The notes: generated by a model from the sequence alone, not told the origin. DNA of 64,000 nucleotides from Strigamia acuminata (GCA_949358305.1 OX442319.1:9796001-9860000), one strand, 5' to 3'. Shown: positions 23,160 to 35,150, counted from the stretch's first letter. Numbers and translations are program-made.

Positions 23160-26095
23160 TCGCCACTCCGCAGGCTGATGCTAATCTTATTATATCATCT
23201 AAAAGAATTAGGTTTATTGCACGATTAAGATAAAAAGCGGTAAAACAATTAAAAAGTAAAATTTTACCTTTAGATATTTCCAAAAAGTCACCAAAACAAC
23301 AAATTTCGTAAATTTTTAGCAACAAATCATTGCTTGAACGGCTTCTGGATGGCCCAGAATGATTGCCTTGAACTCTGTCTCCAACAACTTCGTACCTTTT
23401 CTTAAAATTCAAATAACTTAATTTACATCCAATTCCACACACCATTAAATGAAATAAATACTTCATTTTGCAATCGTCTGTATCGTAATGAGTCAGTAAC
23501 CCAATCAACACCAACGATCCAACGTTTCCACGCAATTCCTTCTAGATATTTGAGCGTCCGGTTGGTAATAAAATCTCTTCCTAATATACAACAAAAATTA
23601 ACATTTTTCCGCTGTTATTTGTACAAAACTCAGCTTTACCTGCTTTAACAATAACGTGTGAAGTGTTATCTCTCCATTTTAGTCGGAAATGTCCGTTAAA
23701 TTTATTTACCAAATCTTGTACTTGTTTCTGAAATTGAAAAGCTCGGTTATATGATCAAATTGTCCATTTCTATTCCAAGTTTACCATTTCTGACGAAGTT
23801 AAACCAGACGCAATAAAACACAAGCTTCTCTCTTCTTCTTCTGGTTCTTCTATCACATTTTCCCATTGTCGAGAATTATTTATGTTAACTTCTTTCGGCG
23901 GTGCTGCAACTCTATCCTTTAGGATGTTACTAGACCTCCTCTCCATTCCATTCCTTGTGCCTCTCGTCGAAGCCTCTGGTACGATTTGAACAGGTGGAAG
24001 GTTTAGCCATCGCTTGAGTCTTTGATAATTCGCCGATACTTTGATTTCCAGTCTAAAAAATGCAGAAAAAAATTAATTAAAAATAAAGAACAAAACTGTT
24101 GATCGCTTCAGCTTACCAAATTATCTATTTTTCTTGGTGAATAATTTGTTGTCATTTCTTCTATACTTTCAGATCTCGGGATCTCGGGATCTCGGTCTCG
24201 GCAATCTCGGGCTTTTTTTTTTGGGAAATCTCGGTCTCGTTAAACCGAGATTTCGTCCCGAGATACGTACGAGATACGTACAAAAGTTCAAAACCAATCA
24301 AAACGGTTTTGATTGGTTTTGAACGGGCCAAAACGGTTTTGACTGGTTTTGAACGGGCCAAAACGGCATTGTTACGTTTTTAGCACTATTTTCGCCCGCA
24401 TTTGTTCCATCTAATGCGGCCGAAGCTCGGCTGCAGTTGTACGATCAAATGCAGCCGATTTTCGGCCGCATTTGTTCCATCTAATGCGGCCGAAGCTCGA
24501 CTGCAATTGTACGATCAAAAAAGATTAAAATCGTGGTAAAAACAATAAAATATAAACAAAACCGTGCTAAAAAACATCAAAAATAATTTAAAACGTCCTA
24601 AGAAATGTCGAAAATTGATTAAAATCGCGTAAAAATGTGTTTTTGATCAATTTTGAATTTTTTGGATAAAATCTCGTTTTTGATCTCGGTCTCGTACGAG
24701 ATCTCGTCTCGGGACGAGTGCATCTCGTCTCGGAAATACGAGATTTTGAAATGACCGAGAATCTGAAAGTATACATTTCTTCCTCCTCTTTTTCATCTAA
24801 AATAATTATTTTTTGATTTTAGCAATGCATTAATAAAAAGTATTTTTAAAAAACGAAACGTACGATCTCCATCACTACCGTAGAAATCCAGATCTAAATT
24901 TAACAATTCGCCGTCAGTTACTTCATGCGCATCCTGAAAAGAGAAAATTAAAATTATACATTTATTTTACATAATATCTATACTGTTCTAAAAACCTACC
25001 CTTTTCGGTGTAGCCCTTTTCTCAGTTTGTGTACCTATCTTCCCAATTGGTGTACCTTTAAATTTAAATAAAAATAAATAAAAAAAAAAACCTAATTATA
25101 AAAAAAAATTAAATAAACCTACGCTGCATGTTCTTTTCCATCTCGCATTCCACTCGATTACTTTCTTCGGGGCCCTCCAGAAAACTCTGATGTTTCCTTC
25201 GCAACCGTTTCATTTCACTTTCACGGCTCACGACAGAACATTCGTTGACATTCTGTTCATCAACTAAAGTTAACTCCTCTTCCATCTCTGCTTCTTTTAC
25301 TTTCTCTTGCTCGAGCAAATTACTCAAACTCATTTTAGCCGAAACACCCTTCTTCGTCGACCCATATCCAGAATCGTCCACCATTTTCTGTCTTCCATCG
25401 GCCTCGCCTTCGTCTAATTCCACTACACTGGTGAAACTCCTCCCAACTTTTGTTTTAGAATCTGGCGTAGGTAAAATCATATCCCCGCTCGACGAATCCG
25501 CTTGCTCCGCCACAAATTCATCCACACTTCCTCTAGTTTTACTTTTCGTGCCACCCTGTGGTGACCCTCCTCCAAACAGGACAAAAGGACGTTCATTTAT
25601 TTCAAACTCCATACACATGGGTACAATTAATTGGTCTTCAAATAAATTTGAAATATTAGCCAAGCCTCGTTCGTTGTCCAACCTGTTTGGTCTCGCTTCG
25701 CGGCGATGATCGCTCGAGCAATGAATTGTCATTTGCATCAACAATGGGCTCTGGAGTTCTTGGAGGACTCAATCTTTGATTCATGCTGAACGTTTCAAAA
25801 ATATTTTTCGGGCCCTTTTCGTTGAAGCTGCCTCCCAACAGTCGTGACATATTTCCTATTCTATTCGGACAACTAGTGTCGCTATCATTCGGGCTGTCTT
25901 CCAACCGTCGTGATGTATTTCCTTTTCTAATTGGACGACGAATGAAGCTGTCATCCGAGTCGGATTTCGGCGTCGATGTTTGACCAGACGGAAATTTATT
26001 ACGTTTATCACCGACAGATGTAAACATATCCTCCTCGTCCATGTAACACTCGTTATCGTTTTGCATTTTACGTTAATCAACATAATCATTTCCAT
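23160..26095 (-). pseudogene. BRCA1: BRCA1 3' genomic fragment inserted in Dscam Ig10
   Basis: Minus-strand exons, all with GT-AG introns: about 25123-26066 (disordered acidic region, one frameshift near 25700-25745), 25002-25057, about 24863-24934, 24117-24796 (split by a transposon), 23785-24053, 23640-23727, 23462-23580, 23268-23400 and 23165-23198. The last six encode the first BRCT repeat and linker: CFIASGLTSSEM, SHVIVKA, RTLKYLEGIAWKRWIVGVDW, then YEVVGDRVQGNHSGPSRSR and YEICCFGDF, aligning with the BRCA1 BRCT1-linker-BRCT2 start. The second BRCT breaks off after ASACGVAIM, where Dscam sequence resumes. The RING domain and most of the protein are missing. BRCA1 acts in DNA double-strand break repair; this piece cannot. 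Confidence 0.8.
24162..24773. mobile_element. 612-bp inverted-repeat transposon inside a BRCA1 exon
   Basis: The direct repeat catttcttc flanks it (24153-24161 and 24774-24782). The ends tatactttcagat and atctgaaagtata are inverted, and both ends are dense in ctcggtctcg-type words. Removing the element and one duplicate restores the BRCA1 reading DEKEEEEMTTNYSPRKID, so the site is exact. The interior has two copies of a 75-bp block (about 24375-24515). The 9-bp target duplication suggests a MULE-like or related family. Confidence 0.8.
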
Positions 26096-26527
26096 ACTTT
26101 ATAATCCATTTCTTATCCGGAGTTGGTGATCCTACTGCCTCGCACAACAACTTCACATTATTCTTCCAAGCTGTTAAAACCGGCTCGCTGAAAGACAACG
26201 CTCTGGTAGGAACTAATTGAACATTAAAAAATCGCAATTAACATTAAAATATCAATATTATTTTATTTCTTAGACATAAGCCTATCGGTCCATTGGGTAT
26301 CTGCGTAACAACAGCTGATCCTGGTCCTTCTCCCGCCGATGTAGATGCGGTCACCCAAAATTCATACCTCTGCGTTTTCTTTAACCTTGTTACTTTGTAA
26401 GATATGGACGATGCTGGTATTACATATTTTACTGCATTCTAAAATGATTTTCTTATAATTACGTATAAACCAATTATTTTTTAACTACTGTTTATTTACC
26501 TCAAATCTTTGGCCAGGTATTTTACGA

Positions 26528-26557
26528 TAAAGAGTATACTAAACAGTATACTCTTTA
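26528..26557. repeat. Perfect 13-bp hairpin (inverted duplication) in a Dscam exon
   Basis: taaagagtatact, loop aaac, agtatactcttta. The right arm is the original Dscam codon sequence (reading YTLYRKIPGQRF on the minus strand); the left arm is its inverted copy. This breaks the exon's frame. Confidence 0.75.
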
Positions 26558-28812
26558 CCAAACCATTAGGACGACTTGGTGGCAGCCAGCCAACCACAAT
26601 AGAGTTCACAGAACTTGGAATGGCTTTAATGTCAGCAGGTGGATTTGGCACTTAACGTTCCATGAACAAAGTGATAGATTACTGTTAAAACTAACATTTT
26701 GTCAATTCACTTACCATCATCTACAGTCCGGCAATATATTGGAGAACTGGAAACTCCATCCCCCATTTTGGTGTACGCTAGAACTTGCAAACTGTAATTA
26801 GTGAATTTTTCCAAATCTTGAAGCGTTATTTTCTGAGTGGTGGTTTTCTTCTGAATAGTTGCGTCGTCTGCAACGAGCAAAAATATGAAAATAATGGAGT
26901 GACAAAAAAATCTAATATGTTATTTACTTACCATACCATTCCTTGATTGGTTTATAGAATATTTTATAACCCGCAAAATTCCATTCGTGCTATCCGACGG
27001 TGAGGGTTGCCACGTCACGTGAATACTTTGTGTGAATTGGGGAAGAGAAACGCCTCCCCAAAGGACACCTCATCCATCCACTGCTTGCGCGGTTCGTCCG
27101 GCAGTTAGCTGCCCCCTTTTCCAGCCCAAAAGTGCGCTGAGAAGTATTTCCAAAAGCTCTACCTGCGTCAGCTCGGTCCATCTGTCTGTCTGCTCGCTCG
27201 GTCTGTTCAAAAAATTTATAAAATTTGAACATTTTTTTTTCATTATAAACAAATGTCTATGTCATATTGAGCTAAAAAAAAATTACACACTTCTTCTAAT
27301 TGTCAGGAAAGCAGATTTGAAGCTTAAACAACTGCAACTCATCTACCTATAATCGACTGTAAATATAAAATAATCAGTCAAAATCCAAGGTACCGTATAT
27401 GAATTTTTTCAAATGTTTCTAACATACCAATGTTGATCTGATGCAAACCTATTTGATGTCCCAATTGTCTGTCCTTTATATCTTCATTTGGTGGCTAGAT
27501 GTCCACTCCTCACTGGTTGCCAGCACTGAAACCAATCCCTTCAACCCATTTCGTGGCACATCCGAAGTGGGCAGGAGAAACTCCTCCGATTTGGCTTCCC
27601 ACCAATGTCCATTTGCGTTCTCCATATCTGATGTAGTGTGCAGATAATTTTCTTGCTCGATCCGTCCATCCATCCATCCACTGCTTGCTCAGTTCATCTG
27701 TTTGTCCGTTCTCTTGGTCCTTTCATCTGTCCGCTGTCTTCTTCCTCTAGCATATTCATTGGTGTCTAGGTGGCTTCACAGGTTGCCAGCGCTGAAAGAG
27801 ATTCCCCCAACCCGATTCATGGCACATCCGAAGTGGGGAGGAGAAACGCCTCCCCGAAGGAGGGGGGGACACCTCCCAGAAGAAGAAAGATCTGCCATGA
27901 ATTTTTCCCCACAATCCTACCGTTCCGATGGCCGATCTTCACAACCTGCTAACGGTGATCCAAAGACTGAATCTGCCATCCAAATTGGCTTCCCAGCATT
28001 GTCCATTTACGTCCTCCATATGTGCAGATGTCTAGTGTGCAGATGTCCACTGTCTTCTTGCACAGTCCGTCCATTCGTCCACTGCTTGCTCAGTCCGTCC
28101 GTCTGTCCAATGTCCACTATCCATCTGTCTATCAGCTGCCCGCTCGATCCATCCGTCTGCCAGCGCCGTCCGTCCGTCCATCCATCCATTCGCTGTCTTC
28201 TTCCTCTCGCATATTCATTGGTGTCTAGGTTGCCAGCGCTGAAAGAGATTCCCCAACCCGATTCATGGCACATCCGAGGTGGGGAGGAGAAACGCCTCCC
28301 CGAAGGAGGGGGGACACCTCCCAGAAGAAGAAAGATGCGCCAAGAATTTTCCCCCAGAATCCTACCGTTCCGATGGCCGATCTTCACAACCTGCTAGGTG
28401 ATCTAAAAGATGAAGCAGGCTTCCGAATTGGCTTCCCAGCAATATCCGTCTGTGTACTCCATATTTGATGCAGTGGGCTCCGTCTAGCTATTAAAAAACA
28501 ACATAACAATCTAATGCAAACAAAATCACTCACTCCTATTTGATGTTCCAAGTGTGTGTTCTTCATTTGGTGTGCATTTGTCCATTTGCTGCGCCCACTG
28601 TCTGCTTACTCTTTCGTTCATCCGCTACCTTCTAGCTCCATCATCCGTCCTTCAGTCAGTTTGGTCCATCTGCCCGCCAGTGTCATCCGTCTATCTGTCC
28701 GCTGCTCACTCGTTCCGTTTCTGTTTGCCCGCTCGGTCCATCCATCTACTGCTTGCTCGGTTCGTCCGGCAGTTAGCTGCCCGCTTTTCCATCCCAAAAG
28801 TGCGCTAAGAAG

Positions 28813-29002
28813 TACAGTCAAAGCTGTGTAGACCGGACATAGGACGGGTCCCAGAAACTTGTCCGGTCTAGGGAATGTCCGGATGGGAAAGGCGATTTAA
28901 CATCGCTGGGTATAGGGCGGGACCAAATTAGGCCCTCCAAACTGTCCGGTCTACACAGCTGTCCGGACGGTGCTATGTCCGGTCTACACAGCTTTGACTG
29001 TA
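28813..29002. mobile_element. 190-bp MITE with perfect 30-bp inverted ends
   Basis: Left end tacagtcaaagctgtgtag, continuing accggacatag, is exactly inverted at the right end. The homologous site in the same family (27134, gaagtatttccaaaag) is empty, with a single ta, so the target duplication is TA. This fits a Tc1/mariner/pogo-type element. No coding capacity. Confidence 0.85.
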
Positions 29003-29949
29003 TTCCCAAAAACTCTACCTGCGTCAGCTTGGTCTGTTCACTATCCGCTGTATTGATGCAAATAATTAAAATCAAAAATAATACTAATCAAAGGTATTAA
29101 TAAAGAAATTGACTATCTGTCAATAAAAAAGGCCAAACTTATAAATGTTTACACGTCCATATTGAATACAGTTGACTCTGTCCAGCTGTTAAAAATTAAC
29201 AAAAATTAACATATTACAGTACTTTACATATAACACAAAACTAACATATTCGTAAACTCCAATGAATTGCCTGATGATGCTGAATTAATTTATAATTCTG
29301 GAAGTCATCTTTGAAGAAGTTGTACTAATAGTTCTTAGATCTTCAATAAAATCTCTAAACAATTTACATATTTAAAAACCTAAATATAAAATAAATAAAT
29401 TAAAATTCAAAAAAAAAATATTTAATAAATGCTGAATCTTCCGTGTACAAGTCTCCATTCAGTGTTTGCTTCACAAGCAAATGGAGCAAAATCATTTTAG
29501 GTGCAATTTAATCAACAATAATTTTTCTTTATGCATTTTTAAATCTACAATTAAAAACTAAAGAAAAAATTAAAGCGGAGAGGTGCAATAAACAATAACA
29601 TTATAAATATTAGAGAATACAGCATTAAAAACTGTATTTTCTAATAGTATCACTAGGGAAAGCTGATATAATTAAAAAGAATCATTTAAATTTCACTAAT
29701 AATCAAGATTTACTGTTACATACCGGTAGCTTACTACAAATAAAAATAAAATTACACACACCAGTAAACAAAAACTATTCCACACACTATCATGCAAAAA
29801 ATTCAAAACCAAATATGCATAAAAAACAAAACGAAAACCGAATGACCATAAATAGTGACACCCAAATAAAAGGAAAACCACAAAAACCGAATGACCATAA
29901 ATGGTCACAACTGTGAAGCAATTTCACCTTGCAATTCGACCATTTGACA

Positions 29950-30290
29950 ATCATCCAAACCAAAGACCAAAAATGAAAATAGGCCAAACCAAGAACTAAA
30001 ATATAAGCTAAACTAAAGTGTAAAGACCAAAAAATAAACCAATCTAAGTATGTACAAACAAATAAACCAAATTAAGAACTAAAAAATAAACCAAAGTAAG
30101 AACCAAAAAATAAACCAAAGCAAGAATCAAAAAATAAACCAAAATAAGAACCAAAAAATAAACCAAAGTAAGAACCAAAGAATAAACCGAAATAAGAACC
30201 AAAAAATAAACCTAAGTAAGAACTAAAAAAATAAGCCAAATTTAGAACCAAAAAATAAACCAAAGAAAGAACCTAAAAGGGACTAAGGAC
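29950..30290 (+). repeat. 24-bp tandem repeat (accaaagtaagaacc type)
   Basis: About ten degenerate units of aaaataaaccaaagtaagaacc. They generate a spurious Phe/Leu/Tyr-rich minus-strand frame. Confidence 0.8.
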
Positions 30291-30544
30291 CGAAAAATAA
30301 AATAAACTACGGCATTTGAACTAGATCTCAAATTTGAACTTTGTAATTACACCAGCTTTCCACTTCAATATACGCGCAATTGTTGTCCTGACATATAGAT
30401 CTTTTCTGCAAACGGCTTCTTTATTCCTCGCATCCAATCTTGATCCGTTGTCCGAATTATAGAACCTAAAAAAAATAAAATAATTTTCTTTAATGTTCTA
30501 AATAAACAAAGCGCAACTTGTCAAAAAACATTTATGAGAGAACT

Positions 30545-31865
30545 TTTTTTCTTTTCCTCTGAAATTAACCCAAAGGATGAGCAATACCATATGAATGCAT
30601 ATTTAACCACAATTAGTAAAGTTAATTGTATATTTTTGTCAATTTGAACCACTTTCGATACATCGGAAAGGCGATTACTTCGGCGCGAAATTCAGCGCAT
30701 GCGTAGTCGTGTAATATTTTCTTAACTCGTTATTTCTATTCCGAACCTACTTAATTCTAAATGAGATGAATTCGCTTATTTCGTTTATATCTATTGTATT
30801 TCCGCCGATGAAGTGAATCGTAATTCTTTCCCGTACTTAAGTACCAAAAAGATAAACTAAAAATTACAAGTTACTCACCAATGAACAAAAATCGATGTAA
30901 CTTTTTTAAAACTTTCTGTTTCAGGCTGAAACTTTCCCAAAACAAGATCAATGCAATAAAATACATGTTTAACTACAATTAGTACGAGTTAATTGTGTTT
31001 TTTACGTATTTTTTTGGATTTTTTGGCGACAGCCGACCGGCCGTGACGTCAGAGGCCAGCGTAGCAGACGACTGATTCAATTTTGCCGTTAATTTTGAAA
31101 TTTCATATTTAGCGCATGCGCAATTAGGAAATATATTAAGCCAAAGCCGATAAATGAGCTTTCACATTCAATGCCTGCACTGAATGCGCAGTCGCATTTT
31201 TTAATTTTCTCTCAATTTAACCGTTATTTTTAACAACAATCTTTTCCAATCCTACGTTTCTATATAAATGAGATAAATGCGCTTATTTCGTTTCTAACCA
31301 TGGAATTTGCGCCGATGAAGTGAATCGTAAATTTTTCTTGTACTTAACTAAAAATCTCCCCCCCCCCCCCAAAAAAAAAAAATTATTTGCCAACGTACAA
31401 AAATGATTGTAACTTTTTTTAAACTTACTGTTTCACGCTGAAATTAAGCCAAAATTAGACACATGCAATAAATTACATATTTAACTACAAATAGTGCGGT
31501 GTAATTGTGTTTTTTTTGTATATTTTTGCGTTTTTTCGGCGATAGCCGACCGGCCCTAACGTCAGTGCAGCAGACGACTGAATCAATTTAGCCGTTAATT
31601 TTGAAATTTAAAATAAAGCGAAATGCGCAATAATAAAACATGAATCTGAATCGGTTTAGCCACCTTACCGGAAATTAAATTTTGCTTTTCGCCTCGATCC
31701 ATCTAAATCAAAAATGTCTAAACTTTCAAATTTTGAGATAACGTTTGCAAAATATATTAGACTTAAGTAAAATGTTTCATGAATGCACTTTTCCTTACTT
31801 CTTGTGAAGTTTATTGTTCTTATGAGCGCCGATCGGCCGTGACGACTTCGGTCGATGATAGTCTG
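30545..31865. repeat. Three diverged copies of a ~450-500-bp module
   Basis: Recurring strings in the same order are cgcatgcgca/tagt, aaatgagatgaattcgctta, ccgatgaagtgaatcgtaa, gcaataaaatacat with aactacaa, and gccgaccggcc followed by taacgtcag or tgacgtcag. Copies start near 30545 and 31080, and a partial copy begins near 31540. No open frame is seen. The function is unknown. Confidence 0.6.
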
Positions 31866-31869
31866 CAAA

Positions 31870-32395
31870 CTGAAACCAAAGTCTGCCAAAACTAGGCTGA
31901 ACTGGGCTAGAAAATTTTAATTCTAGTACAGTTGTGAATGAAGTATGAGATAATATTTAGATAACCAGGTAGGATTTTTTTATACCTCGATTTCGGTAAA
32001 AAAAATTTAGACCTTCTAAATTTAAATTATTTATTTTTATTATTATCTTTTGATTTATTTCTCTGAAGAATAAATACATTTCTTTAGTGTTATTAAACGA
32101 AAAAACAAAAACAAGTTTTCCTCCTTCCGTAATCTCGCGCGAGGTAGTGCATTAAAAAAAATTAAACTGAAAATATTTATTTTTATCATCATCTTCCGTA
32201 ATCTCGCGCGAGTTGTTGCATCTAACGATTCAAATTTAAATATTTTTTAGTATTCATTTGAATTTATTTCTGTGAAAAACCGCAATGTATATAAAAAATT
32301 TCAAATATTTATCTAAATTAAAATTTAATACTTTCGTACCAACGATTTTACAATTTTATCAATAATTTAATGTTTAAAATCTAAAAAACTCTAAA
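31870..32395. other. AT-rich spacer with a short duplication
   Basis: The block cttccgtaatctcgcgcgag occurs at about 32125-32145 and again at about 32193-32212 within otherwise AT-rich DNA. No gene is recognised. Confidence 0.45.
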
Positions 32396-32401
32396 CAAAA
32401 A

Positions 32402-33393
32402 CTACCATCTGTAATGAGCATACGCTCTATTAGCTTCACACTGTTGATACAAATCTTGTTTCCACTTTACGGCCTTTCCCTAATCAAGAAAATAAATAAA
32501 ATCAACAAAATTAAACACCAAATAAAATCTACAAATTACTTCATAACCAGCTGCAGCAAGTAATTCCCAAGTTAGTTGTTCAGGAAGTCGAACTTTCTTT
32601 TTATCTCTCTCATCCGCAGCTCTGAGAGGTGAGAATCAATTTCATTGCACGAAACCGCACAGTACTTTCAGGAACTTCCATTGGCACCTATAAAAGCACA
32701 ATACAAATTAAACCACAGCTAAATTAACTCAAACTTTGATCTTTTACTTTACCTGCATCGCAGGTTTACAATTTTCTACCGCTTTACGCAGAATTCTAAA
32801 CGGATTGCAGTCAATTTTCAATCTTTCATCTTCGGATGCTTTGTTGTATTTTTCTAGTTGGATTCTTTTGATATTTTCAAAAGTATTTTCGAGAAGTTGT
32901 CTGGCTACGTCTCGCCTTCCTTCTTTCATAATAACGTGCATGAATTTTCTACAACATAAAATAACCGAGATTAAGACAAATACAGCGATTCACAAATAAA
33001 ATTCCTCCGTACACAAATAATGGGTCGTAAAACAACGAACAATGCTCGAAGTTCCTCGCAGCTTTGATGGGCACAAATGCTCGAACTTTAGTGGTTCCAT
33101 CTTCTTCTAGTTTTTCTAATTCGCCTTTGTTGAACGTTGGATCAATGTATTTTGGAGAATATTGACTGCTACGGATTATGATCTTCGAACTGAAACAAAA
33201 TAAATATGAGTTAATACCAAAAAATTGATTTTGTGGATTACTTTTTAACACAGTATACTGTGAACACCACGTTCTGCTGGGCGCCAACTGGTGGTAGCAA
33301 TTGGAGACAAGTGTTATTGATACTTTGTTTCTGACACAATAAAACAATGCTAACTATTTTTTGTTGGTAATTCCTCGAAACAAAATATTTCAT
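32402..33393 (-). CDS. mRpS7: Mitochondrial ribosomal protein uS7m (MRPS7), one apparent frameshift
   Basis: Five exons on the minus strand: 33242-33393, 33013-33189, 32753-32948, 32539-32687 and 32402-32479. Joining them gives about 250 aa, typical for MRPS7. Features are an N-terminus compatible with mitochondrial targeting (MKYFVSRNYQQ), then SQYSPKYIDP, the S7 core MHVIMKEGRRDVARQLLENT and NIKRIQLEKYNKASEDE, and the diagnostic C-terminus CEANRAYAHYRW then stop. It would bind 12S rRNA in the small mitoribosomal subunit. In exon 4 the frame needs one extra base near 32622-32632 (ILTS then LRAADERDKKK), so this is either a sequencing or assembly indel or a fresh pseudogene. All splice sites are intact. 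It is the only non-LRR host gene here that looks close to whole. Confidence 0.8.
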
Positions 33394-33399
33394 TATTTG

Positions 33400-34250
33400 T
33401 TTTAACAAAGAAAGGATGAATGTTGGAATAAAATCAAAACATGGATACTCCATATTCCAGTATACTTGTGTATTCACTACTGTACCAGAATTGGAACTGC
33501 TCTATAAATGGCGTCGTTAAAATAAAAAACGAAGCAATAAATATTTGAAAATTCACTTTCATTCCACGTGCTATTTAAAATTAAGTTATTCTCTTCAACG
33601 TTATCCGTTTCCCGGTATCATTTCGCAATTATTCCATGCTTCTTTTCCAGTAAAGACCTTCATTTCTTTGTATGATTCATTGCTACTTACCGGTAATATC
33701 AATATAACATTAACTATTTAAGCATCATCTCCAGCATCTTATTTATTTACATTTAATAAAATTTAATCGCCAGACAGTTGAAAAAATTCCAAATTCCAAT
33801 AAATTTTCATTAAAAAAATCAAATGTTTGTACAACTTTATTTAAGATTATTTAGCCAATAATTAACGACATTGTATGGTTAAACTATCCAGCCAAAAAGT
33901 AAAACCACTTCGTTTGTAAAAAAAACAAAAAGGTTGAGTGATTATGAACGTGTTTCGAGTAATAAAATATTTAAGACAATTAAACAGAAAAAAATAATAG
34001 CCATAATACTATAAAAGTTGAAAAACCCAAAACCAAAATTCCTATTTTGAAAAATGATTCGTCATTGCTATCGCTGGATTTTCATTATAAATACCTACAA
34101 AAAAAAAGTTAAAAAAGGCAGAAAAACTTTTAATTAAACATTCTAATTCCAGTCATAAATCACGTTAATTATTTACTTCAAATGTCTCGAAAAAAACATT
34201 AGATATAGTAAAACGGTGAAGACATCAGTTGCGAGAGTTGTTACTCTTTC
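33400..34250. other. Upstream of mRpS7; no recognised gene
   Basis: AT-rich sequence that would contain the mRpS7 promoter. I see no distinct core promoter motif or other reading frame. Confidence 0.35.
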
Positions 34251-34289
34251 TACACAACGTGCCTCCGTTTGGCGGGTTATTTTTAATGA

Positions 34290-34575
34290 ATTTGTAACAA
34301 AAAATAAATGTTGTTTGGTCTTTGAATGAATTTTCGGACCTAAGCCTACCTTTTCCGATTCACTAACTTTCATCAAATTGTCACCAGGTGTCGCTGGCGT
34401 CTATGACACAGATCGTGTGAAAAATCAGGTCTCTGTGCGGAACAATGGCGTGTTGCGAGCGCGAAACCAATCTTCTTTGTCTAGTACAACGCGGTTTTCC
34501 AGCCAACGCGAACTAATTACAGGTATACAAAGAAAGTTTTAAATTGTTGAAATATTTGATCACTGAGATGTTACT
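34290..34575 (+). repeat. 270-bp duplicated segment, copy 1
   Basis: Matches 35630-35905, including tcaccaggtgtcgctggcgt, ggtctctgtgcggaacaatg and caggtatacaaagaaag. The two copies bracket the Rad23-linked block at 34630-35540, so the whole may be a larger duplication. Confidence 0.75.
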
Positions 34576-34779
34576 TACACGTGCACCCGTGGACATAGAA
34601 AGCGTTTAGGCCTACTGTAAAATCACTGACCACACTGGAGCTTTCTGGAATACACCACCCATTTTTTTAAAGTGATACTTGCTGAAAATAAAGATGGGAG
34701 TTACCAGTTGTAATGCTACAGGTTTAATAATGGGCCATTAAAGGTGGGATAAATTAGAATAAAAATTGGCAGAATATTT

Positions 34780-35150
34780 TAATTTATAGTGAAATTTGAC
34801 TGAAATTCGGCCTAAAACCTGCATTTATAATGAAATTTGACTGAAATTCGGCCTAAAACCTGCATTTATAGTGAAATTTGACTGAAATTCGGCCTAAAAC
34901 CTGCATTTATAGTGAAATTTGACTGAAATTCGGCCTAAAACCTGCATTTATAGTGAAATTTGACTGAAATTCGGCCTAAAACTTGCATTTATAGTGAAAT
35001 TTGAATAAAATTCGGCCTAAGACCTGCGTTTATAATGAAATTTTATTGAAATTCGGCCGAAAGTTCGAATAAAAGTGAAATTTGTCGATAAATTCGGCCG
35101 AAAGTTTGAATAAAAGTGAAATTTGTCGATAAATTCGGCCGAAAATGTGA
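34780..35150 (+). repeat. 41-bp tandem repeat (Rad23-linked), locus 2
   Basis: Same unit and same switch to the ggccgaaagtt variant as at 8890-9300. Flanks on both sides (from about 34640 to 35520) also match 8780-9760. Confidence 0.85.

Larger units (their letters stand above)
21050..27036 (-). pseudogene. Dscam: Dscam 3' gene fragment (FN3-3 to cytoplasmic tail), decayed
   Basis: Minus-strand exons follow Dscam order: FN3-3 (about 26932-27036 and 26715-26867), FN3-4 (26500-26650, about 26275-26440), Ig10 first half (about 26090-26212), Ig10 second half (23011 to about 23185), FN3-5 (22837-22935, 22580-22765), FN3-6 plus a transmembrane helix (22024-22514; ICIVIPICISVTAICVILVV then basic residues), and tail exons (about 21812-21966, 21450-21541, 21326-21397, 21060-21250). 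Recognisable motifs are FTNYSLQVLAYTKMGDGV, RYEFWVTASTSAGEGPGS and CPIQYFVVEYK. It is broken by a one-base loss near 26971, a hairpin insertion at 26528-26557, a 17-bp duplication at 22286-22319, an in-frame stop at 22223-22225, and a BRCA1 fragment within Ig10. All upstream Ig domains are missing. Dscam is a neuronal and immune cell-surface receptor. Confidence 0.85.
27037..30520 (+). repeat. R1 repeat family, copy C (composite)
   Basis: The largest R1 block. A partial core abuts the Dscam fragment (27040-27200), then come the head (27200-27450), two core copies (27826-27960 and 28270-28400), C/T-rich stretches, the AT-rich part (29040-29750) and the accaaa repeat tail (29950-30290). It ends near 30520 in cgcaacttgtcaaaaa, the same words that open copy B at 19137. 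It contains the 190-bp MITE at 28813-29002. Confidence 0.7.

Noticed and set aside
23125-23535. 136-aa minus-strand ORF as a single exon
   Set aside because: It reads through two clear GT-AG introns of the BRCA1 fragment; the spliced model gives far better BRCT similarity.
30072-30263. Phe/Leu/Tyr-rich minus-strand membrane-like ORF (also 13474-13746)
   Set aside because: Translation of the accaaagtaagaacc tandem repeat; the hydrophobicity is an artefact of composition.
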